NCBI GenBank assembly: GCA_964578035.1
Contig: CAZOBR010000001.1
Span: forward strand, 25,143-89,142
Direction: 5' to 3'
Source: Arenicella sp964578035
GTDB taxonomy: Bacteria; Pseudomonadota; Gammaproteobacteria; Arenicellales; Arenicellaceae
Length of the DNA: 64,000 bases
Shown here: in pieces, positions 9,730 through 17,913 of the stretch
Layout of the letters: each line of letters starts with the position of its first letter
How positions within the stretch are numbered: the stretch's first letter is position 1
The notes under the pieces: model-generated
Told to the model about the DNA's origin: nothing
Databases searched by the model: none
What the model saw: the letters and a program-made list of their open reading frames with translations, nothing else
Program-made: the position numbers and the translations under genes

Positions 9730-9900
9730 TCAAAAGTGAACACCTATAAACACTTCAATACCACCACTTTTTTGACCTTCCGCTTTTACAAAATCTTTAG
9801 TACCGTCAAATGTTTGGTGCGCTGTTAGCCCAACAAACGGTTGAAATTTTCGATTGCCATTGCGTTCATAACCAAGCCTTAGACTAAACTCAATTTCTGA
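9730..9900 (-). pseudogene. Remnant of copper resistance protein B (copB), C-terminal fragment
   Basis: The minus strand encodes 56 residues ending in a stop, including FSLRLGYERNGNRKFQPFVG, GTKDFVKAEG and a terminal VFIGVHF. This resembles the C-terminal beta-strands of the outer-membrane copper resistance protein CopB, where the order is LRLRYE, FAPYVGV, the FARAAGE region, then AGVRFWF. An in-frame TAG immediately precedes the first residue and there is no start codon, so this is a decayed 3' end. It lies beside an efflux operon and may mark an older metal-resistance locus. I found nothing recognisable in 9901-10127. Confidence 0.65.
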
Positions 9901-10127
9901 CTATTAACTCGGCAACGCCATGACATGCGTAAAGACTTTCAAACGGGCGTTCATATCAGGTCAATAATGCAACCTAGGCCGTAGTTTTGGTCAATAGATC
10001 AAGTGCTTAAAAGCAGTTGAAAATTAAACGGCAAGCAATTGCGAAACTTCTCAGGGCTATTTTACTGTTCTTTTAATCTTAAGCGACATAAGCTACGCGT
10101 AATAAAATCTAAGCATTCCGACACATT

Positions 10128-10925
10128 ATGAATTGGCCACAACGCATTATTTGCATGACCGAAGAAACGGTCGAAACACTTTATTTACTCGGTGAGCAAG
10201 ATCGTATTGCGGGCATCTCTGGCTTTACCGTTAGACCTCCTGAAGCCAGAAAAGAGAAACCAAAAGTATCGGCCTTCACCAGTGCAAAAATACCTAAGAT
10301 ATTAGAATTACAACCTGACTTAGTATTAGGCTTTTCCGACTTGCAAGCGGACATTGCCGCTGAGCTTATTCGCGAAGGCATTGAGGTTTATGTACTGAAC
10401 CACCGAACCGTAAATGGCATATTAAGAATGATTTGCACGCTCGGGCGTATTGTCGATGCCAGTGACAAGGCCAACGAACTTGCATACGAATACGAAACGA
10501 AGATTGCCGAGATAAAAGCCATAACCGACCAATGGCAAACCAAGCCTAAGGTTTATTTTGAAGAATGGTGGAACCCAATAATAAGTGGCATCGGTTGGGT
10601 AAGTGAATTAATCGAAATTGCTGGCGGCGAAGATTGCTATGCCGACAATGCCCAACACCAAGGCGGAAAAGACCGTATTGTTGCAGACCCATTAGATGTC
10701 GTAGCGCGAAAACCAGACATCATCATTGGCTCTTGGTGCGGTAAAAAATTCCACCCTAATAAAGTCGGCGAACGTGCTGGCTGGACAAACGTGCCTGCCG
10801 TTAAAACAGGGCACATATTCGAAATTAAATCTGCCTATATCCTGCAACCCGGGCCTGCGGCATTAAGCGATGGCTTAGATCAGTTGTTTGCAATTACCAG
10901 CGAATGGCAAAAACAATATGGCTAA
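10128..10925 (+). CDS. BtuF-like cobalamin/siderophore-binding protein without signal peptide
   Basis: The 265-residue protein has the class III periplasmic binding fold of BtuF/FepB: an N-terminal RIICMTEETVETLYLLG segment, the PDLVLGFSD motif near residue 64, a long linking helix, and a C-terminal lobe with GPAALSDGLDQL. The start ATG is followed directly by the fold, with no signal peptide or lipobox, so export is doubtful. No ABC permease or ATPase gene is nearby. It overlaps a HAD phosphatase gene by 8 bases. Family members of this type are often labelled cobalamin-binding protein. Ligand and location are not established here. Confidence 0.75.
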   Translation: MNWPQRIICMTEETVETLYLLGEQDRIAGISGFTVRPPEARKEKPKVSAFTSAKIPKILELQPDLVLGFSDLQADIAAELIREGIEVYVLNHRTVNGILRMICTLGRIVDASDKANELAYEYETKIAEIKAITDQWQTKPKVYFEEWWNPIISGIGWVSELIEIAGGEDCYADNAQHQGGKDRIVADPLDVVARKPDIIIGSWCGKKFHPNKVGERAGWTNVPAVKTGHIFEIKSAYILQPGPAALSDGLDQLFAITSEWQKQYG

Positions 10926-11556
10926 CCTCGCTCACTTAATGTTTGATATTGATGGAACGCTGGTTGCGTCTTTTGATTTTGATGAGCAGTGTTATATGGA
11001 AGCAATCCATGAGGTGTTTGGCGAAGCGCTGAATAATAACTGGTCTGAATACCCGCACATCACTGATAGCGGCATCTTGCAGCACTTTTTAGAGCAACAC
11101 AATCGTACTGAACCTTTAAGTACCTCAATTGATTTAGTTAAACGCTCGTTTGTTGATCGAGTACAAGCGCACATTAAAAAACACCCAATTAAATCGATTG
11201 ATGGTGCGCTGGAGTTTTTCAACTCCGTGCAACAGAATTGTTCAATTTCAATTGCAACGGGTGGTTGGCGTGAGACAGCAGAATTAAAACTACACTCCGC
11301 GGGCTTTGATATTGCAAACGTGGCACTTGCCTCTTCAAATGACCACTATGCGCGAATCAATATCATGCAACATTCACTCGCATTATCTGGAATCACAGAT
11401 TATCAATCCGTCACTTATTTTGGTGATGGCGAGTGGGACAAAACAGCTTGTGAAATCTTAGGCATTAACTTTGTTGCTGTTGGTGCGCGAGTTAAGCATC
11501 ACCAACAGATAGATAATTTTACAGATATTGATAAAGTCTTGCGTTTTATTCGTTAG
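10918..11556 (+). CDS. HAD-superfamily hydrolase (phosphoglycolate-phosphatase-like)
   Basis: The 212-residue protein shows HAD motif I as FDIDGTL (about residues 8-14), an alpha-helical cap, motif II as SIATGG, and motif IV as FGDGEWD near residue 177. The ATG at 10918 overlaps the end of the BtuF-like gene by 8 bases, suggesting translational coupling. A further in-frame TTG at 10888 would give a 38-base overlap and a non-conserved leader, so I rejected it. The substrate is unknown. Confidence 0.85.
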   Translation: MANLAHLMFDIDGTLVASFDFDEQCYMEAIHEVFGEALNNNWSEYPHITDSGILQHFLEQHNRTEPLSTSIDLVKRSFVDRVQAHIKKHPIKSIDGALEFFNSVQQNCSISIATGGWRETAELKLHSAGFDIANVALASSNDHYARINIMQHSLALSGITDYQSVTYFGDGEWDKTACEILGINFVAVGARVKHHQQIDNFTDIDKVLRFIR

Positions 11557-11568
11557 GTATTCGAAAAA

Positions 11569-11594
11569 AGATTCTTCGCTTCGCTCTGAATGAC
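11569..11594. repeat. Half copy of REP-like palindromic element
   Basis: The stretch resembles one arm of the large intergenic palindrome at 40303-40399: both contain TTCGCT, CGCTC and a terminal ATGAC in the same order. Only one arm is present. It lies between the convergent ends of the HAD and M48 peptidase genes. Confidence 0.5.
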
Positions 11595-11672
11595 TGAGAA
11601 GTTAGCTAAACAGCAACCATAGAAATAAAACAAATCTACGTTGTATCTACCCTGTTTCTAACTTATTGCCAA

Positions 11673-13133
11673 TTATTGAATAATTTTAATTCGCTGTCCC
11701 GGAGTTGGCTCACCGCTTGGATACAAATCGTTGATTAAGCGAATTTGATCTTCAGCGTATTTACTCAAGTTTGACTGTTTCGCAAGTTTAGCAATCGTAT
11801 CACCGCGCTTGGCAGTAACGAGTTTGATCTTGCGACCTGTTGCGAGTGGTAACTCGCTTTTCTTTAAACCGCGCACGCTGGCCGTGGTACTAAAAAAAGT
11901 TTGATTCGGTAATTGGCTTTTGCCTAAGCCTTGCATCACAAATGTTTGGCCATTTCGCTTGATTGCACTCACCCGTATATTCTGGCTTTGTCCGCTTTGC
12001 TGGCTGGTCATAGTTGCCACTGCCGCATAGGCGTCACCGTCATTCACATTAACCGAACGACCATCACGTAAACTTTGGAATTTACTGCTGAGATACTGTG
12101 CAGCAGTGCCACCGCCAGAACTATTATCTATACCCATTATGATCGCCTGATCACCTGCTGATGAAACGGCAATTAATCGCGAAGGGGCGTTTTGTATACG
12201 CCACCCTTGTGGAAACTCGACAAACAAATTCATAGCCTTGTGATAAAACTTATTGCCATGCGTGATGCCTTGGCTCTCGCTGTCGCCAAAAGCCATACCA
12301 TTAGTGAGTCTTAAAAATTCACCATCGTCCGGCACTGGCTTAGATAGATCACGATATTGTTCTGCCGCTTTGATCACACCTTGCAAACGCGTATCGTTTT
12401 TTGGATGTGTTGAAAACAGCCCATGGTAACCCTGCACTTGTCGACCTTCGGCTTGCGCGCGCTTAGTGTTGAACAATTCCTGATTTTTTAAAATTCCGAT
12501 CACACCAATCATATCGTCAGGTGCGTAATTGTTTTTAGCGATGTACTCTGCACCTAAACGATCGGACTCTAGTTCTTGGTTGCGTCCATAACCGCTCATC
12601 AGAGCACCCCCTAGCAAGTTTGAGGCTTGAGCCAAATCTTGACTGCCCGTAAGAACCGCCACTGCGACACTACCAACGCCTGCTACCTGTTGCTGGGCAG
12701 CTCGTTGTGCACCATGGCGAGCCGTAACATGCCCAATTTCATGGCCGATTACACCAGCAAGGTGTGACTCTTTAGTCATATACGCCATAATGCCGCGCGT
12801 CACATACACATAACCACCGGGTATCGCGAAGGCATTTACCTGCGGGCTATCAAGTAGTGTAAATGTGAACGGCAAGTCTGGTCGATGACTGGTGGCAGCC
12901 ATACGCTGACCAATTTTATTAACATAGGCCTGTAACTCAGGGTCATCATAAACCGTGTACTCTTTCATGATTTGCTCATGATACTTAGGCCCAACACTGC
13001 GTTCCCAACCTTCAGACAAAGCCAGCTGAGGCTTGCCCGTTACTGGGTTGGTAGCACAAGCTTGAAGAAATGCTAATAACAGCAGCGCTACACCAACTCT
13101 TATACTGGATAATTTAAGAGGTAATTTAAACAT
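11673..13133 (-). CDS. M48-family metallopeptidase lipoprotein with C-terminal LysM
   Basis: The 486-residue protein starts with a lipoprotein signal (LLAFLQAC, lipidated Cys near residue 26). The M48 zinc motif HEIGH is at about 131-135, and the third ligand region is ELESDRLGAEYIA. A middle region resembles the C-terminal domain of similar YfgC/LoiP-type peptidases. A LysM domain (KRGDTIAKLAKQSNLS) at about 440-486 should bind peptidoglycan. It probably acts in periplasmic or outer-membrane protein quality control. I chose the ATG at 13131-13133 because GGGAGA lies seven bases upstream; a longer frame would place that site inside the gene. Confidence 0.88.
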   Translation of the reverse strand: MFKLPLKLSSIRVGVALLLLAFLQACATNPVTGKPQLALSEGWERSVGPKYHEQIMKEYTVYDDPELQAYVNKIGQRMAATSHRPDLPFTFTLLDSPQVNAFAIPGGYVYVTRGIMAYMTKESHLAGVIGHEIGHVTARHGAQRAAQQQVAGVGSVAVAVLTGSQDLAQASNLLGGALMSGYGRNQELESDRLGAEYIAKNNYAPDDMIGVIGILKNQELFNTKRAQAEGRQVQGYHGLFSTHPKNDTRLQGVIKAAEQYRDLSKPVPDDGEFLRLTNGMAFGDSESQGITHGNKFYHKAMNLFVEFPQGWRIQNAPSRLIAVSSAGDQAIIMGIDNSSGGGTAAQYLSSKFQSLRDGRSVNVNDGDAYAAVATMTSQQSGQSQNIRVSAIKRNGQTFVMQGLGKSQLPNQTFFSTTASVRGLKKSELPLATGRKIKLVTAKRGDTIAKLAKQSNLSKYAEDQIRLINDLYPSGEPTPGQRIKIIQ

Positions 13134-13171
13134 GAGGCATTCTCCCAAAAATATTGTTATTAACGTTTTAA

Positions 13172-13942
13172 TTAACGAAATGGCGCAACCAACATTTGGT
13201 CAACGCGTGAAATTTTTTCATCGGCCAGGCCAATCGGCATACTAAGATGGCCACCACTTGGTGATTCAGTATACGTGCCAAACAGCTTATCCCACCAAAT
13301 TAAGAAAAAACCGTAATTTGTGTTTTGTTCGGCAACAATTATTGAGTGGTGAGCACGATGCACATCTGGCGTGGCTATCACTTTACGCAGAGCGCCGTCC
13401 AACCAACTCGGCAATGAAACATTGCTGTGATTAAACGCTGGACCAATAAACAATAGTAATTCAAATATAATTACTGCGGTAATCGGCGCACCTAGCAACG
13501 CAACCAATATTGATTTATACGCCAACGATAAAACCAACTCAACAGGATGAAAACGCACCGCCGTTGTTACGTCCATTTCGTGATCGGCATGATGGACTTT
13601 GTGCACACGCCATAAAATAGGAAAGTGGTGCGTTGCAACATGTTGCCAATAAATCGCAAAGTCCAATGCGGTAACACAAACAAGCCAAACGACTATTTCT
13701 GGCAATGCAACAAGGTTAAATAAACCAATGTTATTTTGCGCAGACCATACCGCAACACTTATCAAAGTAAGTGGAATAGCAAAACGCATTATGGCGGTAT
13801 TTACAAAAAACAATAATAGATTATGAACAAGACGACCTGAGTCTTTAATACTGACCTGGCGCTTAGGCAGTACGCTTTGCAAAACGAGCAGCAACACAAA
13901 GGTTGCGACTGGCAGTAAACTGATAATTGAAACTGATTTCAT
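13172..13942 (-). CDS. Sterol desaturase / fatty acid hydroxylase superfamily protein
   Basis: The 256-residue membrane protein has several hydrophobic helices and the histidine clusters of the di-iron hydroxylase superfamily: HVATHHFPILWRVHKVHH (about residues 101-118), HP after AVRF, and HRAHHS near 197. These bind a non-haem di-iron centre that hydroxylates or desaturates lipids. The gene follows the parA gene with a 4-base gap, so they may be co-transcribed. The substrate is unknown. Confidence 0.85.
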   Translation of the reverse strand: MKSVSIISLLPVATFVLLLVLQSVLPKRQVSIKDSGRLVHNLLLFFVNTAIMRFAIPLTLISVAVWSAQNNIGLFNLVALPEIVVWLVCVTALDFAIYWQHVATHHFPILWRVHKVHHADHEMDVTTAVRFHPVELVLSLAYKSILVALLGAPITAVIIFELLLFIGPAFNHSNVSLPSWLDGALRKVIATPDVHRAHHSIIVAEQNTNYGFFLIWWDKLFGTYTESPSGGHLSMPIGLADEKISRVDQMLVAPFR

Positions 13943-13946
13943 GTAC

Positions 13947-14582
13947 TTACTTTAGCACACGCTTTCCCTCTACCCAGTTCACGATTAGCTCCCATTCTTT
14001 CATGTCAATTTTGGCATCGGCTAACGGCATTTCAAAAATGCCAACACCGGTGTCTGCGGCCTTAATATAGTTTTGAGAATTGCGCAGTGCGCCAACAAAT
14101 GGCACATTCAATTTTTTAAGAAACTTTAAAAGCGCAGTATACGATTGATAATTACGTTGAGTTCGGTTTGCTACGACACCAATAATAGCTTTTGAATTAT
14201 TTGCTTTTACGCGAGTAACAATATCCGCAACAAAGCTGGCCGCAACGCGCATATCAATGGCACTTGGTAGTACTGGAATAATGACGACATCAACTAACTT
14301 TATTAAGCGCGCGACTTTAGCACTGTCTGTACGCGCTGGCGCATCGTAAATTACTCGTTGTGTATCTTCTGCTGGGTATATCTTTCCCTTAAGGCCATTA
14401 AAGCCTTGAATTGCATTTTCTTCTTTCGGGCGAACACGCAACCAGTCCATGCTGGATTGTTGTGGGTCTAGATCAACCAGAGCTGTTGGTACATCCCATA
14501 CCGCGTAATAGGTTGCAAGGTTGGTTGCAATTGTGGTTTTACCACAACCACCTTTGGGGTTTACAACTAATATTGAACGCAT
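13947..14582 (-). CDS. ParA-family ATPase, orphan
   Basis: The 211-residue protein has a deviant Walker A motif (NPKGGCGKTT, about residues 8-17), the LVDLDPQQSS motif near 36-45, and a DAPAR switch region. This is the ParA/MinD-type fold used for DNA or protein-cargo positioning. No parB-like gene or parS-like repeat was seen beside it, so it is unlikely to be the chromosomal parA of a standard parAB pair. Its downstream neighbour is a membrane hydroxylase. The cargo is unknown. Confidence 0.85.
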   Translation of the reverse strand: MRSILVVNPKGGCGKTTIATNLATYYAVWDVPTALVDLDPQQSSMDWLRVRPKEENAIQGFNGLKGKIYPAEDTQRVIYDAPARTDSAKVARLIKLVDVVIIPVLPSAIDMRVAASFVADIVTRVKANNSKAIIGVVANRTQRNYQSYTALLKFLKKLNVPFVGALRNSQNYIKAADTGVGIFEMPLADAKIDMKEWELIVNWVEGKRVLK

Positions 14583-14709
14583 CTGCTCATCCTCGCTGGT
14601 TAGATTTTTTTATAAAACAGCTGATTTATCCGTCTCAGGATACTATTTTTTGATTTTGTTGCCAAACCCTTGCTAAATGCAGAGTCAAAGCTAACATAGG
14701 CGTTAAATC

Positions 14710-14738
14710 GCAAAGGTGTTGTAAACTAACCTCTTTGC
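14710..14738. promoter_or_regulatory. Inverted repeat and possible promoter upstream of creB
   Basis: GCAAAG at 14710-14715 is repeated inverted as CTTTGC at 14733-14738. A TTGTAA hexamer inside it is followed after 16 bases by TATTAA, a weak sigma-70-like pair. This would be the promoter/operator zone of the creB operon. No known CreB box (TTCAC repeat) was recognised. Confidence 0.3.
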
Positions 14739-14798
14739 AATATTAATTCAAACAATCATTCTTTATAAACACCATTCGAACATTAAAAGGAAACACTT

Positions 14799-15518
14799 TT
14801 GAATCAAAGCATTTTAATCATCGAAGACGAAAAAGAAATCGCCGACACATTAACCTATGCTTTTTCATCGGAAAACTTCAGCCCCGTATGGCTAACTAAT
14901 GCTAAAGATGGGCTCGATTATTTAAATGACCACAATAATCAACCAGCCCTGTGTGTATTTGATGTTGGCTTGCCTGATTTAAATGGCTTTGAGCTGCTTA
15001 AACGTTTGCGCCAATCGGGCAATAGCAATTGTGATGTGCCTGTGGTCTTTCTAACCGCACGCGCTGAAGAAATAGATCGCATTGTTGGTTTAGAACTGGG
15101 TGCTGATGATTATGTCTGTAAGCCATTCAGCCCAAGAGAAGTTGTGACTCGCGCAAAAGTGATTTTAAAACGCACAAACTTTCAACAAACCACACACAAT
15201 GCTAACGATACAGTAGAGGAAAAAACTACCAACCCGTTCTTACATAAAGTAGAGCAACGCGTTATTAGTTACAACGACCACAACCTTGATTTAACCCGAG
15301 CCGAGTACGCATTAATGAGCGTGTTTCTTGAACAACCAAGTCGCGTTTTTTCACGCCGCCAATTGATTGAACAAATATGGTCATCTAACCACCCTTCAGA
15401 CGACCGAGCCATAGACACACACATTAAAACCTTACGCGCCAAGTTAAAAACATCAAATCCTCACAAAGAATTCATCGTTACACACCGAGGCTTTGGTTAC
15501 AGTCTTGAACTTACTTAA
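14799..15518 (+). CDS. creB: CreB-like OmpR-family response regulator
   Basis: The 239-residue protein has a receiver domain (acidic pocket EDEKE, phospho-acceptor Asp in FDVGLPD near residue 52, Lys in CKPFSPRE near 107). A winged-helix domain follows, ending in RGFGYSLEL. GLELGADDYVCKPFSPRE is very close to CreB. The start is TTG, preceded by AAAAGGA at a good distance. The stop codon lies inside the first unit of a 20-bp tandem repeat. It is followed by a CreC-like kinase. In enterics, CreBC responds to carbon and fermentation state; the targets here are unknown. Confidence 0.85.
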   Translation: MNQSILIIEDEKEIADTLTYAFSSENFSPVWLTNAKDGLDYLNDHNNQPALCVFDVGLPDLNGFELLKRLRQSGNSNCDVPVVFLTARAEEIDRIVGLELGADDYVCKPFSPREVVTRAKVILKRTNFQQTTHNANDTVEEKTTNPFLHKVEQRVISYNDHNLDLTRAEYALMSVFLEQPSRVFSRRQLIEQIWSSNHPSDDRAIDTHIKTLRAKLKTSNPHKEFIVTHRGFGYSLELT

Positions 15519-15680
15519 ACAGTCTTGAACTTACTTAAACAGTCTTGAACTTACTTAAACAGTCTTGAACTTANNNNNNNNNNNNNNNNNNNNNNNNNNN
15601 NNNNNNNNNNNNNNNNNNNNNNNNNNNNNNNNNNNNNNNNNNNNNNNNNNNNNNNNNNNNNNNNNNNNNNNNNCTTAAAC
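15501..15680. repeat. 20-bp tandem repeat array over the creB stop codon, with 100-N assembly gap
   Basis: The unit agtcttgaacttacttaaac occurs at 15501-15520, 15521-15540 and 15541-15560, then partly at 15561-15573 before a run of 100 N (15574-15673). CTTAAAC after the gap completes a final unit. The first unit encodes the last residues of CreB (SLELT) and its stop. The true copy number is hidden by the gap, which has a conventional placeholder length. Units are identical, which points to recent expansion. Confidence 0.9.
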
Positions 15681-15702
15681 TCAACTAACATTTTAGCGAC
15701 AA

Positions 15703-17181
15703 ATGAAAATCAGCTACAGCTTACGCGCCTTCGCGATTTATTTTGTCATCCTCGGGTCGCTAATTTGGTTCACCTTAGACAATGCCATTGAACGTTTAAA
15801 CGACGGCATGCGCCAGTCGGCAGAGAGTGTGATGGTCGATATGGCAAATGTGGTTGCCTCATTGGTAGAAAACAGTCTCGAAAGCACATCTAATAAATCA
15901 ATAGAAACATCACAGTTAACACAGGTTTTTGATTCTCTAAAACAACGACAATTGTCGGCACAAATTTATCAAGTCACTAAAACGTCGGTCGACTCGCAAG
16001 TTTATGTAAGCGATCAAAACGGCATTGTAATTTACGATTCCAACGGCCAACGCACAGGCCAGGACTTTTCAAAATGGCGCGATGTGCGCCTTACCTTAGA
16101 TGGGCAATACGGTGCACGCACCTCGTATATCGACCAAACACGCACTGAGCCAGACGACCCTAAAGCAATGGTAGTCGCAGCGCCAATCAAACATCAAAAC
16201 GAAATCATTGGTGTGGTGAGTGTGCTCAAACCAATCAACAGCCTAGAAGGACATTTGCTAACTGAAAGCACACAATTACAGCGCTATGCTTTTGCGTTGC
16301 TATTGCTGGCTTTAGTGATTGGTTATTTGCTATCACTCTGGTTTACACACTCATTGAATAAGATTGCCAACTATGCCAATGATATGGCTGAAGGCAAAAA
16401 AGTGGATCCACCTTTATTGCACGACTCGCGGCTAGCCGACTTGAGTGATTCAATTTCGCACATGCGCAAACAGCTCGACGGCAAAGAGTATGTTGAAAAT
16501 TATATTCACAGCTTAACCCATGAACTTAAAACACCCATCACCAGCATTCGTGGTGCCGTTGAATTAATTGACGAGAACATGCCAACCGAAGATCGTGTTC
16601 GCTTTTTAAATAATATCAGTACGTCAAACCATCGTATGTCGCAATTGGTTGATCGCATGTTATCGCTTGCCAAACTCGAAGGCTTAACTGAATTAGTCGC
16701 CACCTCTGAGTTTGATTTTATTCCTACATTAAAACGGTTGCTCGAAGAACGTGCACCAACCATTGATAGCAAGCAAATTAAAATCGTTTACCCAATGCAA
16801 ACAAACTTTCATTGTACGGGTGACAAAGTATTAATCAGCCAAGCCGTTGCCAACCTATTGGATAATGCAATTCGTTTTTGCGCACGCAATGGTCAGATTG
16901 ATATCAGCTTAGAAACTGAGCAACTCGATGAAAAAGATAACTACTGCATTAGTATCTACAACCAAGGGGAAGCAATACCTGATTTTGCGTTAAACAAACT
17001 CTATGAACGCTTCTTTTCTTTGCCGAGCTCTAGCGATGAAACTGAACCTGAAACTCACGCAAAAAGTACGGGGCTGGGCTTAAGTTTTGTAAAAGAGATA
17101 ATGAAACTACACGCAGGATCTGTAAATGTTAAAAATGCACACAATGGTGTGTTAGCAATGCTTGTATGGCCTCAGAATTAA
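15703..17181 (+). CDS. creC: CreC-like sensor histidine kinase
   Basis: The 492-residue kinase has an N-terminal transmembrane helix (FAIYFVILGSLIWFTL), a periplasmic sensor with the CreC-like stretch VIYDSNGQRTGQDFSKWRDV, and a second helix near 200-220. A short HAMP-like linker is followed by the dimerisation motif LTHELKTPITSIRGA (His near residue 274). The ATPase domain has NLLDNAIRFC and GLGLSFVKEI. It would phosphorylate the CreB-like regulator just upstream. The repeat array and assembly gap separate the two genes, so their true spacing is unknown. Downstream genes follow closely in the same direction. Confidence 0.87.
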   Translation: MKISYSLRAFAIYFVILGSLIWFTLDNAIERLNDGMRQSAESVMVDMANVVASLVENSLESTSNKSIETSQLTQVFDSLKQRQLSAQIYQVTKTSVDSQVYVSDQNGIVIYDSNGQRTGQDFSKWRDVRLTLDGQYGARTSYIDQTRTEPDDPKAMVVAAPIKHQNEIIGVVSVLKPINSLEGHLLTESTQLQRYAFALLLLALVIGYLLSLWFTHSLNKIANYANDMAEGKKVDPPLLHDSRLADLSDSISHMRKQLDGKEYVENYIHSLTHELKTPITSIRGAVELIDENMPTEDRVRFLNNISTSNHRMSQLVDRMLSLAKLEGLTELVATSEFDFIPTLKRLLEERAPTIDSKQIKIVYPMQTNFHCTGDKVLISQAVANLLDNAIRFCARNGQIDISLETEQLDEKDNYCISIYNQGEAIPDFALNKLYERFFSLPSSSDETEPETHAKSTGLGLSFVKEIMKLHAGSVNVKNAHNGVLAMLVWPQN

Positions 17182-17194
17182 TTTAAACACGACG

Positions 17195-17911
17195 ATGAAA
17201 CAACATATTCTAGTTTGGGACTTACCTACTCGGCTTTGCCATTGGCTAATTGCACTAAGTGTTCTCGCCTGTTGGGCAACTATAGAATTGCTGGAAGAAA
17301 TGCAATGGCATTTTTATGCAGGCTACAGTTTACTCAGCTTAGTTCTGTTCAGAATTACTTGGGGATTTATTGGTACGCACCATGCGCGCTTTAAACAGTT
17401 TTTTTACCCCGTTGCTGAAACACTTAATTACGCAAAAAACATCACAAAGAAAAATAGCCGCGCGTATTTAGGCCACAACCCAATCGGAAGTTTATCGGCC
17501 TTATTAATGCTAACGTCATTATTAGTTCAAGCCGTGACTGGTTTATTTAATAGTGACAATTACTTCTTTGGCCCATTAAATAGTCTGGTGAGCGATGACT
17601 TAAGCACTCTTCTTGGCACGATTCACGAGATAAACTTTGAGATTCTCGAAGTGCTTATCGCAGTCCACATTGCCGCAATTATTTTTTATCGGGTACATAA
17701 AAAACAAAAGCTCAGTAGCGCTATGCTGCATGGAAAAAAGGAAATTGCGGACGATGCGTCTGATTCAAGCACTAACGATCTGCAATCTATTGATAGCTCA
17801 AAATTAGTACTCGCGCTAATCGTATTTATTATTTGTGCAGGCTGTATTTATGGCTTGGTCAGCTATTTCGAGCAAGCACTCCCCGTTAATGATTTTGACC
17901 CTTATAGCTAA
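17195..17911 (+). CDS. Cytochrome b561-family membrane protein
   Basis: The protein of about 238 residues begins VWDLPTRLCHW, typical of di-haem cytochrome b561/hydrogenase b-type subunits. It has about four hydrophobic helices; candidate haem histidines are in LCHWLI, MQWHFYAG, the IHEINFE region and AVHIAAIIF. A C-terminal helix follows a polar linker. I chose the ATG at 17195 because a longer TTG start would overlap creC and precede the conserved N-terminus. It probably passes electrons between the quinone pool and a partner. The FAD oxidoreductase two bases downstream is the obvious candidate. Confidence 0.82.
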   Translation: MKQHILVWDLPTRLCHWLIALSVLACWATIELLEEMQWHFYAGYSLLSLVLFRITWGFIGTHHARFKQFFYPVAETLNYAKNITKKNSRAYLGHNPIGSLSALLMLTSLLVQAVTGLFNSDNYFFGPLNSLVSDDLSTLLGTIHEINFEILEVLIAVHIAAIIFYRVHKKQKLSSAMLHGKKEIADDASDSSTNDLQSIDSSKLVLALIVFIICAGCIYGLVSYFEQALPVNDFDPYS

Positions 17912-17913
17912 AA

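Noticed and set aside
9901..10127. Extension of the copB remnant or a small gene (a short frame ending in LKVFTHVMALPS)
   Set aside because: Stops in all frames and no similarity to CopB or another family that I recognise.
15501..15680. Possible CRISPR array at the creB end or at 48.6 kb
   Set aside because: Units are contiguous 19- or 20-bp repeats with no unique spacers, and no cas genes are nearby.
14799..17181. Two-component pair as the dedicated sortase regulators
   Set aside because: Sequence and length match CreB and CreC, and the sortase genes are more than 10 kb away.
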